64,000 nt of DNA, from the NCBI GenBank assembly GCA_011525295.1, contig WTGV01000059.1, positions 1-64,000 of the forward strand. Direction: 5' to 3'. The position numbers were made by a program, and so were the translations under genes. This document shows, piece by piece, positions 23,943 to 34,449 of this stretch; position 1 is the first letter of the stretch; each line of letters opens with the position of its first letter. The notes under the pieces were generated by a model, which worked only from the letters and a program-made list of their open reading frames with translations, had not been told where the DNA came from and searched no databases. This stretch comes from Pseudomonadales bacterium (GTDB lineage: Bacteria > Pseudomonadota > Gammaproteobacteria > Pseudomonadales > Azotimanducaceae).

Positions 23943-26714
23943 CTAACCGACTCCGGTTCGCGTTTCAGCTACTCGTCCGTGACACTGTTTGTACTTCTTC
24001 CCCGAACCGCAAGGACAAGGATCGTTTCTACCTACTTTAGGTTGCTCGCGGACGAAAGGCTTCTGTGCGTCTGGTCGCGGCTTACCTTTCGATTCTCCAT
24101 CGAAATCGCTCGCATGTTGAAACTGCATTCGTTTCATCTCTTCACGACGACGTTGTAATTCTTCCTCGCGCCTGGCTTGTTCTTGACCCACATCCATGCG
24201 ACTCAAAATTCGAACGGTCGAATGCTGAATGTTCGCGAGCAAGGCTTGAAACATGTGAAACGCTTCCCTTTTGTATTCCTGCTTCGGTTGCTTCTGCGCG
24301 TAAGCGCGCAAGTGGATACCCTGACGCAAGTGATCCATCGTACGTAAGTGCTCTTTCCACTTTTGGTCTAAGATTGACAACGTAATCTGTTTCTCTACTA
24401 GGTTCGCGTCAATACCCCGTTCCACCCAGCCAGTTCGCTTCTCTTCATACTTGGTAACAAAGTCTTGAAGAATTCTCTCCTGAATCTGCTCGGTGTTGTC
24501 CACCTCTTCTTTCGCTATCCACTCTTGTACTGGTTGTGGATTACCAAATTCGGTTCGCAAGGTGTTTTCTAATCCAGTTAAATCCCACTCATCGGGTACA
24601 GAATTAGGTGGGATGTGGTCACTCACCGTGTCTTCTATGACTTCCGCTCGCATCTGCTCAATGGTCGCGGAGATCTCTTCAAACTCCATCAATTCGTTCC
24701 TTTGCGCGTAGATGACCTGTCGTTGATCATTCGCGACATCGTCGAACTCCAAAAGATTCTTCCGAATGTCAAAGTGTTGACTCTCGACTCGACGTTGCGC
24801 ACGTTCGATCGCGTTGTTAACCATCTTGTGTTGAATGGCCTCGCCGCGCTCTAACCCTAATGACTGAATCATGTTGTTCCATCGGTCGGAGGCGAAACGC
24901 TTCATCAGATCATCTTCCATCGATAGATAAAAGCGTGAGCTACCAGGATCCCCTTGACGACCTGAGCGACCTCTCAATTGATTGTCGATTCGTCGAGACT
25001 CGTGGCGTTCGGTACCGATAATGTGCAAGCCACCAGAGGCAACAACTTGGTCGTGTCTTGGTTGCCATTCCGTCATGATCTGCTGAACTTCGGTTTCGTC
25101 GGGTTCATCTCCGAGTTTGGCTATCTCGGCCATGAAACTTCCCCCTAAAACGATGTCAGTTCCGCGACCTGCCATATTTGTAGCAATAGTGACCTTGCCA
25201 GGCTTCCCGGCCTGCGCAACGATTTCCGCCTCTCGTTCGTGTTGTTTCGCATTGAGTACGTTGTGTTCGATCTTGCGTTTGCGTAGTTCCTTTGACAACC
25301 TTTCGGAGGAGTCGATCGAGGTCGTGCCGACTAAAACTGGGCGGTGCTGTTCGGTACATTCGTTGATATCTTCTACGATCGCGTCGTATTTTTCGTCCAT
25401 TGACAAGTAAATTAGGTCATTGCGGTCTTCACGAATCATCGGCATGTGCGTGGGTAGTACAACGACTTCGAGACCATATATCTGGTTAAATTCGAACGCT
25501 TCTGTATCCGCCGTACCGGTCATGCCGGCTAAAGTTGAATAGAGTCGAAAGTAATTCTGAAAAGTCGTTGAAGCTAATACCTGGGTCTCGTGGCGAATAG
25601 GCACGCCTTCTTTTGCTTCGACTGCTTGGTGAATTCCTTCAGACCAACGCCGCCCGGGCATCGCGCGCCCAGTGTGTTCATCTATGATGATGACTTCGCG
25701 GTCTTTCACCATGTACTCTACGTCGCGCTTAAAGAGAAAGTGTGCTTTTAGCGCGACGTTCACGTGATGCAATAGCTGTAGATTTGCGGACGAATATAGG
25801 CTGTCGTTTTCGTCGAGCAAACCTGCCTTTTTCAAAAATTCTTCAACACGGTTATGACCTCGCTCCGTCATTTCGACCGTACGATTCTTCGGTTCTATGA
25901 AGAAGTCACCTGTATCTTCCGGCTGTTCTCCTCCCAACACGGCGGGCAGATTACTCTCAACGTACTCTTGTTGTTCAAGTCGCGGTGCGATCTTGTTGAT
26001 GTGCTTATACAGTTCGGTGTTGTCGTCAGCCGGACCGGATATGATCAGAGGTGTTCTAGCCTCGTCGATCAAGATTGAATCTACTTCATCAACGATCGCG
26101 TAGTTTAATCCACGTTGAAAACGATCCTGCGATCGAAACGCCATGTTGTCGCGCAGGTAATCAAAGCCGAACTCGTTGTTCGTACCGTAGGTGATGTCTT
26201 GCAAATACGCGATTCGTTTTGCTTCTTGGTCTTGACGAGACTGAATGACACCCACGGACATGCCCAGAGCTTGATACACCGGACCCATCCACTCTGCGTC
26301 GCGGCGCGCTAGGTAGTCGTTTACGGTAACGATATGAACTCCCTGACCAGACAGCGCATTCAGAAACGCGGCGAGTGTTGCTACTTGGGTCTTCCCCTCG
26401 CCCGTACGCATTTCCGCAATCTTGCCCTCGTGCAGCGCGATCCCGCCGAGAAGTTGAACATCGTAATGTCGAGTGTCATTCTTTCGGTCAGCCGCTTCGC
26501 GTACCAAGGCAAACGCTTCAGGCAATAACTGTTCTAAGGTTTCACCATCCGCATATCGTTGCTTGAACTCAGCAGTTTTTGACTGCATCTGTTCATCGGT
26601 CAAGTCTGAAACTCGCTCAGTCCATGCATTTATCTGCTTAACTAGGCCTTGCATTCGCTTCAATTCGCGCGAATTTCGACTTCCGAAAACAGATTGAAAG
26701 GTTTTGGTCAGCAT
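23943..26714 (-). CDS. secA: preprotein translocase ATPase SecA
   Basis: 923 residues, full length. The ATPase that drives unfolded proteins through SecYEG. Walker A in [16 protein letters not shown] (about 100-115), DEAD-like [21 protein letters not shown]2 with [18 protein letters not shown] and [20 protein letters not shown]. The C-terminal zinc/SecB-binding tail is present: [19 protein letters not shown]. It stands alone on the minus strand, convergent with yacG and divergent from dciA. In many gammaproteobacteria secA follows ftsZ-lpxC; here a 1448-residue surface gene and dciA separate it from ftsZ and lpxC is missing. Confidence 0.97.
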   Translation of the reverse strand: MLTKTFQSVFGSRNSRELKRMQGLVKQINAWTERVSDLTDEQMQSKTAEFKQRYADGETLEQLLPEAFALVREAADRKNDTRHYDVQLLGGIALHEGKIAEMRTGEGKTQVATLAAFLNALSGQGVHIVTVNDYLARRDAEWMGPVYQALGMSVGVIQSRQDQEAKRIAYLQDITYGTNNEFGFDYLRDNMAFRSQDRFQRGLNYAIVDEVDSILIDEARTPLIISGPADDNTELYKHINKIAPRLEQQEYVESNLPAVLGGEQPEDTGDFFIEPKNRTVEMTERGHNRVEEFLKKAGLLDENDSLYSSANLQLLHHVNVALKAHFLFKRDVEYMVKDREVIIIDEHTGRAMPGRRWSEGIHQAVEAKEGVPIRHETQVLASTTFQNYFRLYSTLAGMTGTADTEAFEFNQIYGLEVVVLPTHMPMIREDRNDLIYLSMDEKYDAIVEDINECTEQHRPVLVGTTSIDSSERLSKELRKRKIEHNVLNAKQHEREAEIVAQAGKPGKVTIATNMAGRGTDIVLGGSFMAEIAKLGDEPDETEVQQIMTEWQPRHDQVVASGGLHIIGTERHESRRIDNQLRGRSGRQGDPGSSRFYLSMEDDLMKRFASDRWNNMIQSLGLERGEAIQHKMVNNAIERAQRRVESQHFDIRKNLLEFDDVANDQRQVIYAQRNELMEFEEISATIEQMRAEVIEDTVSDHIPPNSVPDEWDLTGLENTLRTEFGNPQPVQEWIAKEEVDNTEQIQERILQDFVTKYEEKRTGWVERGIDANLVEKQITLSILDQKWKEHLRTMDHLRQGIHLRAYAQKQPKQEYKREAFHMFQALLANIQHSTVRILSRMDVGQEQARREEELQRRREEMKRMQFQHASDFDGESKGKPRPDAQKPFVREQPKVGRNDPCPCGSGKKYKQCHGRVAETRTGVG

Positions 26715-26831
26715 AAATAAACTGTTACGTATATATGAACAGATTTTATGCCTTTCAACACTTCATCCCCACCACGCGTACCACTCCAAACTACCCTGGG
26801 ACTTAAGGCTTTCATGTTTTAAAATCCAAAT

Positions 26832-27161
26832 ATGAACTATTACCGATTGAAAGACTCGTTAGTAGCACCGGACAAACGCTTCTCTAAACTGTCACGCATC
26901 ATTAAAAAACTTGATGCTCATCAAGCGACTATTCGAGTAGTACGATTTCTACTGCCAGAAGAGGAAGCTAGTCACTGTACCGGAGCGAGGGTTCAAGGGA
27001 ACACGGTGTTCGTGTCGTTTGACTCCAATGCGTGGGCTACTCGTGCTCGATTCCGAACACCCATGCTTTTGGAACAAATGCAAGAGCTCGCACAATTCTC
27101 ACATGTTGAAAAAATCGTTGTCAATACTAACCGAGAAGTTTCATCTAGCGAATCGTCGTAG
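26832..27161 (+). CDS. dciA: DUF721 (DciA-like) replication helicase-loading protein
   Basis: 109 residues, matching the DUF721/DciA pattern: a helical N-terminus, LPEEEASHCTGARVQGNTVFV, then SNAWATRARFRTPMLLEQMQ (the conserved WA...LR...LL block). DciA proteins are proposed to act with DnaB helicase in bacteria that lack DnaC. It is divergent from secA, with 117 bases between starts. Slightly short compared with some family members. Assignment rests on pattern recognition of the WA-R-LL segment. Confidence 0.75.
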   Translation: MNYYRLKDSLVAPDKRFSKLSRIIKKLDAHQATIRVVRFLLPEEEASHCTGARVQGNTVFVSFDSNAWATRARFRTPMLLEQMQELAQFSHVEKIVVNTNREVSSSESS

Positions 27162-27415
27162 GCCGAGAAAACACTTCTCTCGGACGTCGAGGAACAGTAA
27201 ATAGAGATCGCGGCTTGAACTTGCGTTGAGACAACGAACGAGGCACCAAACAATAGAATAAGACTTTAGAAGCCATTGGTTTCCGGACTATTCAATACTG
27301 AGTACCGTTTTGGATTGCCGTGTTCGAACTAACAGTAGCGTTAACGGTCACAAGTGGAAACTCAGAGTGATTGTCCAGTCCTAGAGAATCGAAGAAACTA
27401 CAGGAAGCCTTATAC

Positions 27416-30400
27416 ATGAGAGAGAAATTCGTGTCGCTTATGGAATCTGGAACAAACACCGTCAGGTGTCTTACTTCAGTAATACTTGCCATGGTTTTCT
27501 TATTTTTTGACAGTGCCTATGGGCAAGCATTCAGCTGTGCCACATGGGGAGATGAAAAGACACAATTGATTCAACTAGAAGTAGGTGAGTCCAAGACCTT
27601 CCAGCTCCCTACCGCAAGTGTCGATCCTAATGGTGCTTCATGCGTTGATGATGTCGATGACATTCAGTATGAAGTTAGACGTTCAACCACACCAGTATTG
27701 CCGGAAGGCTTTACTTTCGACGAGGAAGACGTAACCGTTAGCGGATGTTCGACAGAAGTTCTTTCTGGGCACAAATTCTCCTTAGTCGCAACTGGTCCCG
27801 ATGCCTGTAGTTGCACGCCCGCAACTTTGGAAGTTGTATTTCGCATCAAGGACGACGATGATGACGAAACCGATCCCATGTGTTCTACTACTGGTACACC
27901 TCCAGTTGAGGACTCCGAAGAGCTCGATCAAACTCCACCACCAAAGCCGTTTTACGGTTGGAGCCAAGTACATCTAGGAGGTCGTTGGACGCAGCCAGTA
28001 GGGCCGGATGAAACAGAGCAAGGTGCAGCACTGACCTATGGTGCTAAGTGTACGGGTAAGTACGATCTCGCAGAAAATTACATCGGGAGCTGTCCGGCAT
28101 TCTTAAGTTTCATCAGTCAGTCCAAGTATGAAAACGGAATCGTATATTTCACCGAATCGATCAGTGACGACCGCGACAATATCGGAATCTACAGAATTCG
28201 AATAACTGCACACAAAGAAGATGTCGCAGCGACCTCTCAAACTACTGTCGTACTAGAAGTTGTCGACGATCATCCAGCGCCAGACAGTCCAGTGATCACG
28301 ACGCCTGCGTTGAAGACCCTACACCTAGTGTGGGAGGTCGACGAAGATGAACGTGAATACATCACTGGCTTCGACTTAGAGTTTCGTAAAGTTCGCGGTG
28401 GTGGTAGATCCGAGCTCTACGAGTTAGCAAACACAGTCACGAGTTTGACCATCGGTTCTCTGGAGACGGATACTCAGTACCAAGCAAGACTCCGCATTCG
28501 CGGGGGTCAGTGGTCTGATTGGGCTCAAGCTTACACCTTAGGCAACAATGCGCCCACGTTTGAGGAAACTGAATACACATTCAAGTTGACCGAAAACGTT
28601 TCTGGTCGCAACGGGCGAATCAGATTAGGGGAAGTGGAGGCTACCGATCCTAATCCACAAGACACCGTTACCTATTCGCTCGATTCCGCTGATACCGATA
28701 GATTTACCATAGGAGCTAGTTCCGGAATTTTGTATTACATTGGTGATGGTGAAGATCACGAGGCGACACCCACGATCAATGTTAAAGTTACTGCAACTGG
28801 AGGTACCGGCGCACGCAAACTCGAATCGTCTGTGATGGTTACGGTTGAAGTCACAAACGTCTCCGAGCCGTTGGCTTTCGCGGAAGATGCAAAAGCTGTA
28901 GTCGATGATCTTACGTTGGGCGACTATGTTGAGATTCAACTACCGCTAGCCATTGGCGGAGACGGACCAGTATCGTACTCTGTCGATCCTGATTTACCCG
29001 ATGCTTTGGAAATCGTACGACGGACAGGGAAACTTAAGGGAACCGCAACGGTTACGACTAAACGTACCACCTATACTTACACTGCTACCGACATCGAAGG
29101 AGAGACTGATTCACTTACATTTTCTTTTCGAGTGTTTGGAAAAGCACCCAAAGCTCCCACCAACCTCGCGGTTCAACGCGCACACGCCGATCGTATTACC
29201 ATTACTTGGGAGAATCCGTCAACGCCTTTTGTTCCTGTTGTCCAGCACGAGATCGAATATCGCGTGAAGGGAACATCGCGTTGGAAGCGGACGCGTATCG
29301 ATGCACCAGCTACCAGTTACACTATCACTGGTCTGACGCGAAATACCACCTATCAAATTCGGGTGAAAAACGTGGCAGAATCGGGACATGTTGGTTTTTC
29401 TAGTATTCTCGAGGCGGAAACTAGACCCTATGCGACTCCTAGCGCGCCTCGCAATGTTTCCTTGGTGGAGGCCAGCACCGATACTCTTTCGATCGAATGG
29501 GATAAACCAGCAGATAACGGTGGTCGCAGAGTGGTAGTCTATGATGTGCGCTATCGCGAGAACGGTACTGACACCTGGATCGAAGAAGAAACTAGAACGA
29601 CATCCTTCACGATTACCGGGCTCGAACAAGGAACTGAATATCTCATTGGTGTACGCGCGGTCAACGTTGCAGGGACCGGACCGTGGTCAGACGATCTTGC
29701 CGCTAGTACGATCCAAAATTCGCGTCCAATATTTGCCATGGGAATATCAATACCGAACCAGTCTTATAAAGTGGGCGAAGCAATTTCCACCTTAGAACTG
29801 CCTCTTGGATCTGAGGGCGATGGCTATTTAGTCTATTCTCTTTCTCCAATGCCTCCACCAGGTGTTCGGTTTAACCCCAACATTCGAACTCTCAGCGGAA
29901 CACCTACGGCAACTCAAACTACTACAACCTACACGTACACTGTTGTGGATTCCGATGAATTTACCGAGGACGATGAGTCAGTTTTGACGTTTGAGATTAC
30001 CGTTGCCGCAAATACACCTCTCGCTCCGGCCTTGATGATTGAAGAAATTGGGTATGAGTCCGCACAGATCTCCTGGTCCATGCCGGATGCTCGAGGTTCG
30101 AACATCACTTCGTACGACATAGAACTTCGAGAGTCTGGACAGCAAGGCAGTATCACTCAGCAAGATGCCACGAGCACAGGCTATACTGCAACAAATTTGC
30201 TTCCTCAAACTAGGTATGAGGTTCGCATTCGAGCGATCAATGACGTCGGACCCAGCGATTGGTCAATGTGGATGGAATTCACGACTACCAAGGTTCCTGT
30301 CGAAATCCGTTCTCGACCGCTAATCCATGCCCTAGGTGTAGCGGGAACAATTCTCGGTGAAGGCGCGGTAGAGAGAATAGGCAACCGCGCAAACCTTTTA

Positions 30401-31762
30401 GATGCGACACATCGGCAAACCGACGAAGGATATAAACCACCATATTACTTTAACGACAGTGATTTCTCTTTAGACCCGAATTTCAATGGAGTGTCGCCGA
30501 CTTCTCGACTTCAAAGAGAGAGTCGACAGACCGTGCGTTCTCACGCGCGACTGTTATCGATACTCCCTCGATCAGCAAATTTCATACTCAACAACTCGAA
30601 CGGATCCACTGATGCTGAAAACGGCTTCGACTGGGCTGCGTGGGCTAGTTTTGATACGACACAGCGCGATGCCAATCCCATGGAAGTTGTAGAAAATGAG
30701 GAAATCGTCTCTTCGTTGGAAGCTCAAACAACGAGTATTTGGTTAGGTGCCGAATTCGGTGTGGCAGAAGATGTTCGTTTGGGCATTGCGGTATCGCACG
30801 CTACGGGCGATGTGGACATAGACCGTTTGCAAAACGGTACGATCAGCAACACCGAACGAGACAACGTGGAGTTCTCTCTAACCAGTCTAAATCCGTATGT
30901 AGTAAGCAAGCTGCATGAACAACTGAGAGTATGGGGGACACTTGGTCGCGGGACCGGTTCTACCACGCTCACAGATCGTTGGGGTGAAATTGACGACCTT
31001 GGACTCACCGCAACTGTGCTCGCGGCTGGAGTTCACTTCAATTTTGATGACAACGGGGAGAATGGTTTTGCTCTCAAAGGAGACCTGTTTCAATCCGACA
31101 TTGATACAGACGATACTGAGGACTTTGAGGGTTCACTGTCGAATTCTGTTCGCAGACTTAGAGTTGGAGTACAAGGACGACGATATTATTCGACCGTAGA
31201 CATCGACTTGGTTCTCACTGGCGAGTTTCTTGGGCGTTTTGAAGACGGAGGAGTCGCCGATGGTACAAATTTAGACCTTGGTGGACAAGTCGATATTTTC
31301 TTTACCGACAATTGGTCTGCCAGCGGTCAGCTGCGAATCGTTCGATCGATGGAAACCGACGCGTACCAATCTCTCGGAATTCAATTCGACGTTCGTCGGG
31401 AAAGCGCTTCTGACGGATCGGGCCTGAGTTTTCAGTTCACACCGGCTTGGGGCAATTCCTCACTACAAGAGAATAGCTTAGATCTAAAACTACCTCTGAA
31501 CAATTCGTTTGAGAGCCCTATTGCGGGATTTCGAAGTGAAATCGAGATTGCATACGGAATCGCCTCGGATCGTCGAGGTCTCATAGAACCTTACGGTACT
31601 ATCTCACGCTTCGACCTAGGAAACCAATTGAAACTAGGAGTTCGAATCACCGAGACAAACGTGGGCTTAGGTCGTTTCTTACTTGACGTCTCTTCGTTCA
31701 CATCAAAAGAGGATAGAAGAACCAATTCCGGATTGGTCATCGTTAGTCGTATTACTTTCTGA
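27416..31762 (+). CDS. very large FnIII/cadherin-like surface protein with C-terminal barrel
   Basis: 1448 residues from ATG 27416 (AGGAAG eight bases upstream; the frame opens at 27371). Signal peptide 1-36 (cleavage AYG/QA). A Cys-containing region to about 150, an FnIII-like unit near 270-370 (LHLVWEVDED), a cadherin-like unit near 380-480 (NNAPTFEETEYTFKLTENVS), Ig-like putative He_PIG units near 490-570 and 770-860 (GKLKGTATVTTKRTTYTYTA; RTLSGTPTATQTTTTYTYTV), and three more FnIII units (ITITWENP, LSIEWDKP, AQISWSMP). The last 400 residues alternate as an outer-membrane barrel ending VIVSRITF, an autotransporter-like pattern. Probably displayed at the cell surface for adhesion. It sits between secA/dciA and ftsZ, an unusual insertion. 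Confidence 0.75.
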   Translation: MREKFVSLMESGTNTVRCLTSVILAMVFLFFDSAYGQAFSCATWGDEKTQLIQLEVGESKTFQLPTASVDPNGASCVDDVDDIQYEVRRSTTPVLPEGFTFDEEDVTVSGCSTEVLSGHKFSLVATGPDACSCTPATLEVVFRIKDDDDDETDPMCSTTGTPPVEDSEELDQTPPPKPFYGWSQVHLGGRWTQPVGPDETEQGAALTYGAKCTGKYDLAENYIGSCPAFLSFISQSKYENGIVYFTESISDDRDNIGIYRIRITAHKEDVAATSQTTVVLEVVDDHPAPDSPVITTPALKTLHLVWEVDEDEREYITGFDLEFRKVRGGGRSELYELANTVTSLTIGSLETDTQYQARLRIRGGQWSDWAQAYTLGNNAPTFEETEYTFKLTENVSGRNGRIRLGEVEATDPNPQDTVTYSLDSADTDRFTIGASSGILYYIGDGEDHEATPTINVKVTATGGTGARKLESSVMVTVEVTNVSEPLAFAEDAKAVVDDLTLGDYVEIQLPLAIGGDGPVSYSVDPDLPDALEIVRRTGKLKGTATVTTKRTTYTYTATDIEGETDSLTFSFRVFGKAPKAPTNLAVQRAHADRITITWENPSTPFVPVVQHEIEYRVKGTSRWKRTRIDAPATSYTITGLTRNTTYQIRVKNVAESGHVGFSSILEAETRPYATPSAPRNVSLVEASTDTLSIEWDKPADNGGRRVVVYDVRYRENGTDTWIEEETRTTSFTITGLEQGTEYLIGVRAVNVAGTGPWSDDLAASTIQNSRPIFAMGISIPNQSYKVGEAISTLELPLGSEGDGYLVYSLSPMPPPGVRFNPNIRTLSGTPTATQTTTTYTYTVVDSDEFTEDDESVLTFEITVAANTPLAPALMIEEIGYESAQISWSMPDARGSNITSYDIELRESGQQGSITQQDATSTGYTATNLLPQTRYEVRIRAINDVGPSDWSMWMEFTTTKVPVEIRSRPLIHALGVAGTILGEGAVERIGNRANLLDATHRQTDEGYKPPYYFNDSDFSLDPNFNGVSPTSRLQRESRQTVRSHARLLSILPRSANFILNNSNGSTDAENGFDWAAWASFDTTQRDANPMEVVENEEIVSSLEAQTTSIWLGAEFGVAEDVRLGIAVSHATGDVDIDRLQNGTISNTERDNVEFSLTSLNPYVVSKLHEQLRVWGTLGRGTGSTTLTDRWGEIDDLGLTATVLAAGVHFNFDDNGENGFALKGDLFQSDIDTDDTEDFEGSLSNSVRRLRVGVQGRRYYSTVDIDLVLTGEFLGRFEDGGVADGTNLDLGGQVDIFFTDNWSASGQLRIVRSMETDAYQSLGIQFDVRRESASDGSGLSFQFTPAWGNSSLQENSLDLKLPLNNSFESPIAGFRSEIEIAYGIASDRRGLIEPYGTISRFDLGNQLKLGVRITETNVGLGRFLLDVSSFTSKEDRRTNSGLVIVSRITF

Positions 31763-31780
31763 ACGCAAAGAGTTTTGACA

Positions 31781-31808
31781 AAAAAAGGGTTCGATTGAAC
31801 CCTTTTTT
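31781..31808. terminator. bidirectional intrinsic terminator
   Basis: AAAAAAGGGTTC (31781-31792), loop GATT, GAACCCTTTTTT (31797-31808): a perfect 12-bp stem with A-tract on one side and T-tract on the other, serving both the long surface gene and the convergent ftsZ operon. Confidence 0.9.
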
Positions 31809-31811
31809 AAT

Positions 31812-31831
31812 GTCCCTAACACTCTAGGGAC
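31812..31831 (-). terminator. secondary hairpin after ftsZ
   Basis: GTCCCTA (31812-31818) and TAGGGAC (31825-31831) with loop ACACTC, between ftsZ and the bidirectional terminator. It may reinforce termination of the ftsZ transcript. Confidence 0.45.
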
Positions 31832-31854
31832 GTATCCAATCAAAAAAAAGTAAC

Positions 31855-33171
31855 TCAATCCGCCTGATCTCGAAACAACGCCGGAATGTCGCTGGTGTTG
31901 AGTCTGCGTCCCGCTGGACGAGAAATCGTTCGCGAACCGCCGCTAATTACTCGATCCCCCTCCTGCTCTTCCGGAACATTCTGACTCGGTTTGACATGCT
32001 CTTCTATTCGAGGCTCAGGACGATAAACCTTAGGACGCTCGCGCGTTGTATGACTGTCGCGCTGATGAGTATCTACTTCCAGTGTCGAAGGACTATTTAC
32101 ACCACGGTCAACTCCAGTTAGCAGTACGGTAATCTCTAACTGTTCGCCCATGGTTGGGTCATCAACGATTCCTGGAAAAACGCCACCAGAACCTCCGGAC
32201 GCGATCATGATCTCATTGAAGATGCGCATGATGTGTCGTGCTTCATCAAAGCTCAAATCGTTCGCACGCACGTTGTACAGCACGCTACGTGCTCCACTAA
32301 GGTCCGTGTCCTCCATGAGCGGGCTATTCAAAGCCGCGCGCACTGCGTTCTCAGCCCGATTTTGACCCGTCGCGATCCCCTTACCGATTAAAGTTACTCC
32401 GTCGCCGTTGGACGCCAACACGGATTCAACATCTTTGTAATCCAAATTCCATAGCCCTGCCGTGTTGATGACGTCGGCTACGCCTTTTACCGATTCAGCG
32501 AGAAAGTCGTTCATCTCGTTGAACGCATCTGAAAAACCCATTGAACCGTCAACTACCTTGCATAACTTATCGTTCGGGATTACTACCACCGAGTCGGCGA
32601 TACCATGTATATCCCGAAGACAGATTTCTGCGTTGCGTTTGCGAACTATCTGCTCTTCCATCAATGGTAAAGTAACGATCGCAACCGTTAGTATGTCTTT
32701 TTCTTTAGCGACTTCAGAAATCACCGGCGCGGCGCCAGAACCGGTACCTCCGCCTAAACACGCAATAATGAACACCAAGTTTGCATCATCCAGAGCATCT
32801 TCGATTTCCGTGATTGACTCCTTCGCGGCTGCCTCGCCGGTACTCGGATTCATCCCAGCGCCAAGCCCTCGGCGACGAGGAGTACCTAACTGTAATTTAC
32901 GAATCGAATCTGGTAACGAACGCAAATCTTGTATATCGGTGTTCGCGGCAATGAATTCGACGCCACATAAGCCAGAATCAGCCATGTAACTCAAGACGTT
33001 ACCGCCACCTCCTCCTACCCCAATGACTTTTACCACCGCGGGCGCGGACAGGTCCTCGTCATCTTCTATGGCAGGCTCAAATTTAAACCGCTCCGAACTG
33101 GGCGGCGATTGATTCTCGTCAGGTATCGAAAACTTGAAATTTTCGTGTCCAGTATCTGTGTGTTCCATCAC
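31855..33171 (-). CDS. ftsZ: cell-division GTPase FtsZ
   Basis: 438 residues. Tubulin-like GTPase that forms the Z-ring. Nucleotide-binding start VIGVGGGGGNVLSYM, tubulin signature ACLGGGTGSGAAPVI, T7-loop region with NTAGLWNLDYKDVESVL. A variable linker from about 360 precedes the conserved C-terminal peptide DIPALFRDQAD for FtsA/ZipA binding. Last gene of the dcw operon, 12 bases after ftsA. lpxC, which usually follows, is absent; a terminator comes instead. Confidence 0.97.
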   Translation of the reverse strand: MMEHTDTGHENFKFSIPDENQSPPSSERFKFEPAIEDDEDLSAPAVVKVIGVGGGGGNVLSYMADSGLCGVEFIAANTDIQDLRSLPDSIRKLQLGTPRRRGLGAGMNPSTGEAAAKESITEIEDALDDANLVFIIACLGGGTGSGAAPVISEVAKEKDILTVAIVTLPLMEEQIVRKRNAEICLRDIHGIADSVVVIPNDKLCKVVDGSMGFSDAFNEMNDFLAESVKGVADVINTAGLWNLDYKDVESVLASNGDGVTLIGKGIATGQNRAENAVRAALNSPLMEDTDLSGARSVLYNVRANDLSFDEARHIMRIFNEIMIASGGSGGVFPGIVDDPTMGEQLEITVLLTGVDRGVNSPSTLEVDTHQRDSHTTRERPKVYRPEPRIEEHVKPSQNVPEEQEGDRVISGGSRTISRPAGRRLNTSDIPALFRDQAD

Positions 33172-33183
33172 TTAGACCTCAAC

Positions 33184-34446
33184 TTAAATTTGTTTGTATG
33201 TTTTGTGCAGCCATGTTCGAATGGCTCGCCACGAGAACTTGAACCCATTTCGAGATTCCCTGGGTTCATACATCCATCCACGCTTCCGAGAACTAGCATA
33301 TACCAGTAAACCGGTACATGTCGAATACGCAGAGTTGTCATATAGGTCGTTCAATCCTTGAAGATTTTTTGGTTTGCCGCTGGACACCGGGAGGTGAAAG
33401 ATCTCCTCCGCGAGTTCAGCAGCCCCTTCCATGGTTGCTGCTCCACCGGTAAGTATAACACCGGATCCAAGTTTTTCCTTAGAAATTTTTGCGTCTTGCA
33501 ACTTGTTATGAACTAAATTGTACAGTTCTCGGTACCTAGACTCTACTACTGAAGCAAGCATTTGACGAGGTATCTCTGTCTCCGGCCGATCCGCAAGACC
33601 CGGTACGCGTATCGATTCTGTTTCGTCGGTCAGTTCTTGCAATGCACACGCATACTTGATCTTAACTTGTTCCGCATGTTGCGCCGGGGTCCGAAACGTC
33701 ATCGCAATATCGCGTGTTACCGAGTCCCCAGCGATTGGAATTATTTCAGTGTGCCTTAGAGATCCATCGGTGTAGACGGCTACATCCGTCGTTCCTCCAC
33801 CGATATCCAGTAGCACAACCCCAAGTTCTTTTTCTTCGTCTGTGAGCACCGACGTCGCGGCCGCGATCGGTTCAACGACAATGTCCTGAATGTCCAGGCC
33901 GCACATACCGACGCACTTAGCGATGTTGCTGAGCGCGTTCTTTGCACCAACTACGACATGAACGTTCGCGTCGAGTCGAGTCCCGGACATACCACTTGGT
34001 TCTCTAATTCCTTCTTGCCAATCGATCGCATACTCTTGTGGGATCACATGAATGATTTTTTCGTCGTTACTTAGAGGAATTGCGATGGCTGATTCCAATG
34101 CCAGATCCAGAATTGCTTTAGTTACCTCGCCCTCTCGAATGGCAGCATTTCCTTGAGAATTTACGCACTTAATGTGTTCTCCACCAATAGCTACGTACGC
34201 AGAGTTCATCTTCTCACCCGCCATCGATTCGGCTTCTTGAATCGCCTCTTTAACCGCGTCTACAGTGGCTTCGATGTTTACGACCATGCCGTGTCGAACA
34301 CCACTAGAAGGTCTGGTACCAATGCCGGTGATTTCTACAGACCCATCGGCACGAGTTCTACCCATGCAGGCAGAAACTTTTGTTGTGCCGAGATCTAAGC
34401 CAGCTAATAGTTTTCCTTGATCGGTGTTTTTTGTCTTACTATTCAT
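33184..34446 (-). CDS. ftsA: cell-division protein FtsA
   Basis: 420 residues. Actin-like ATPase that tethers FtsZ to the membrane and recruits later division proteins. Phosphate 1 motif LLAGLDLGTTKVSACMGR, phosphate 2 VVLLDIGGGTTDVAVYTDGS, adenosine GVILTGGAATMEGAAELA. The C-terminal amphipathic membrane-targeting helix is present (AIRTWLHKTYKQI). It starts three bases after ftsQ and lies 12 bases before ftsZ, in one operon. Confidence 0.96.
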   Translation of the reverse strand: MNSKTKNTDQGKLLAGLDLGTTKVSACMGRTRADGSVEITGIGTRPSSGVRHGMVVNIEATVDAVKEAIQEAESMAGEKMNSAYVAIGGEHIKCVNSQGNAAIREGEVTKAILDLALESAIAIPLSNDEKIIHVIPQEYAIDWQEGIREPSGMSGTRLDANVHVVVGAKNALSNIAKCVGMCGLDIQDIVVEPIAAATSVLTDEEKELGVVLLDIGGGTTDVAVYTDGSLRHTEIIPIAGDSVTRDIAMTFRTPAQHAEQVKIKYACALQELTDETESIRVPGLADRPETEIPRQMLASVVESRYRELYNLVHNKLQDAKISKEKLGSGVILTGGAATMEGAAELAEEIFHLPVSSGKPKNLQGLNDLYDNSAYSTCTGLLVYASSRKRGWMYEPRESRNGFKFSWRAIRTWLHKTYKQI

Positions 34447-34449
34447 AAC

